Shown: positions 5,679 to 5,980 of the stretch, piece by piece | Layout: each line of letters starts with the position of its first letter | Numbering within the stretch: position 1 is the first letter of the stretch | Source of the DNA: Bacteroidota bacterium | GTDB lineage: Bacteria > Bacteroidota > Bacteroidia > Bacteroidales > Dysgonomonadaceae | Direction: 5' to 3' | Assembly: GCA_023424395.1 (NCBI GenBank) | Contig: JAFADY010000038.1 | Location: 1-5,980, forward strand | Length of the DNA stretch: 5,980 nucleotides | Program-made: the position numbers and the translations under genes | The notes under the pieces: model-generated | The model's input: the letters and a program-made list of their open reading frames with translations, nothing else | Databases searched by the model: none | Told to the model about the DNA's origin: nothing

Positions 5679-5980
5679 CTATTTCTTCCCACGATTTTTG
5701 GATTCATATCGTCTCGTGATCACTCGTGCGAGAATCGAAAAAATCAAAACGGCAATTACGAGTATGGCCGCGGAGAAATTCGCAATCTCCGTACTTTTTG
5801 GATTGATCGCCTCCGTCCGCATCGTCCAGATATGGAGTGCGAGCGTTTCTCCCGGTCGAATGGGATTCCAAGGACTGGTAGGGGAAAGTAAATTCATATT
5901 TTTCCAATTGATCACGGTCGACATTCCCGCCGTATACATCAACGCCGTTGCTTCTCCGAAGGCCCTCCCCGCTGCAAGGA
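5679..5980 (-). CDS. pstA: Phosphate ABC transporter permease PstA, 3' part (5' end outside window)
   Basis: Only the last 99 residues are visible; the frame runs open to the right edge from base 5978. PstA is one of the two membrane subunits forming the phosphate channel, partnered with PstC and powered by PstB. The fragment begins LAAGRAFGEATALMYTAG, where GRAFGE is the family-typical permease segment. It continues with the outer stretch NLLSPTSPWNPIRPGETLAL (residues 29-48 of the fragment), then HIWTMRTEAI, and ends with a last membrane helix (about 67-87) and a basic cytoplasmic tail (RRYESKNRGKK). A typical PstA has about 280-300 residues, so about two thirds is missing. The TTG at 5942 is internal and not a real start. 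pstS and pstC are expected further right. Confidence 0.95.
   Translation of the reverse strand, partial: LAAGRAFGEATALMYTAGMSTVINWKNMNLLSPTSPWNPIRPGETLALHIWTMRTEAINPKSTEIANFSAAILVIAVLIFSILARVITRRYESKNRGKK

Noticed and set aside
5669..5707. Longer PstB starting at ATG 5707
   Set aside because: The extension overlaps the end of pstA, is unlike PstB, and GGAGG precisely precedes the ATG at 5668.
5704..5907. Second minus-strand frame over pstA (67 codons), hinting at a frameshift
   Set aside because: The pstA frame is continuous to the window edge with conserved family residues; the other frame is a shadow.

Overview
The window shows two ordinary metabolite-import and regulation clusters arranged tail to tail. 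It most resembles a low-to-medium GC member of the Bacillota, probably of Clostridia type. This rests on the strong Shine-Dalgarno sequences (AGGAGG type), the form of the metal-binding lipoprotein, and the pst-phoU-phoP-phoR gene order. By eye the base composition is near one half G+C. No species or genus can be named from the sequence alone.

Left half, plus strand (1-2310): the 3' part of a zinc-type substrate-binding protein gene with a long His/Asp/Glu loop (znuA-like), then the ATPase gene (znuC-like) and the permease gene (znuB-like). Gaps are 18 nt, then an 8-nt overlap. Together they form a complete ABC importer for a divalent metal, most likely zinc. Its promoter and any Zur operator lie outside the window, to the left.

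Centre (2311-2372): a perfect 16-bp stem with short T runs forms a terminator between the two convergent operons. It has a better T tract for the plus-strand (znu) transcript.

Right half, minus strand (5980 down to 2373): the 3' end of pstA, then pstB, phoU, an OmpR/PhoB-type response regulator gene (phoP) and a short PhoR-like histidine kinase gene (phoR). Gaps are 10, 15, 55 and 1 nt, all on one strand with no terminator seen between them, so a single pst-phoU-phoPR transcript is plausible. PstA and PstB belong to the high-affinity phosphate importer, PhoU links transporter state to signalling, and PhoR/PhoP form the two-component system that normally induces such an operon when phosphate is scarce. 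pstS, pstC and the promoter would lie to the right, outside the window.

I found no mobile element, CRISPR array, RNA gene, phage gene or unknown gene. The window is almost wholly coding and every real gene is recognisable. The most noteworthy points are the compact kinase without a recognisable sensor domain, the repeat-built His-rich loop of the metal-binding protein, and the tightly packed znuC/znuB junction.
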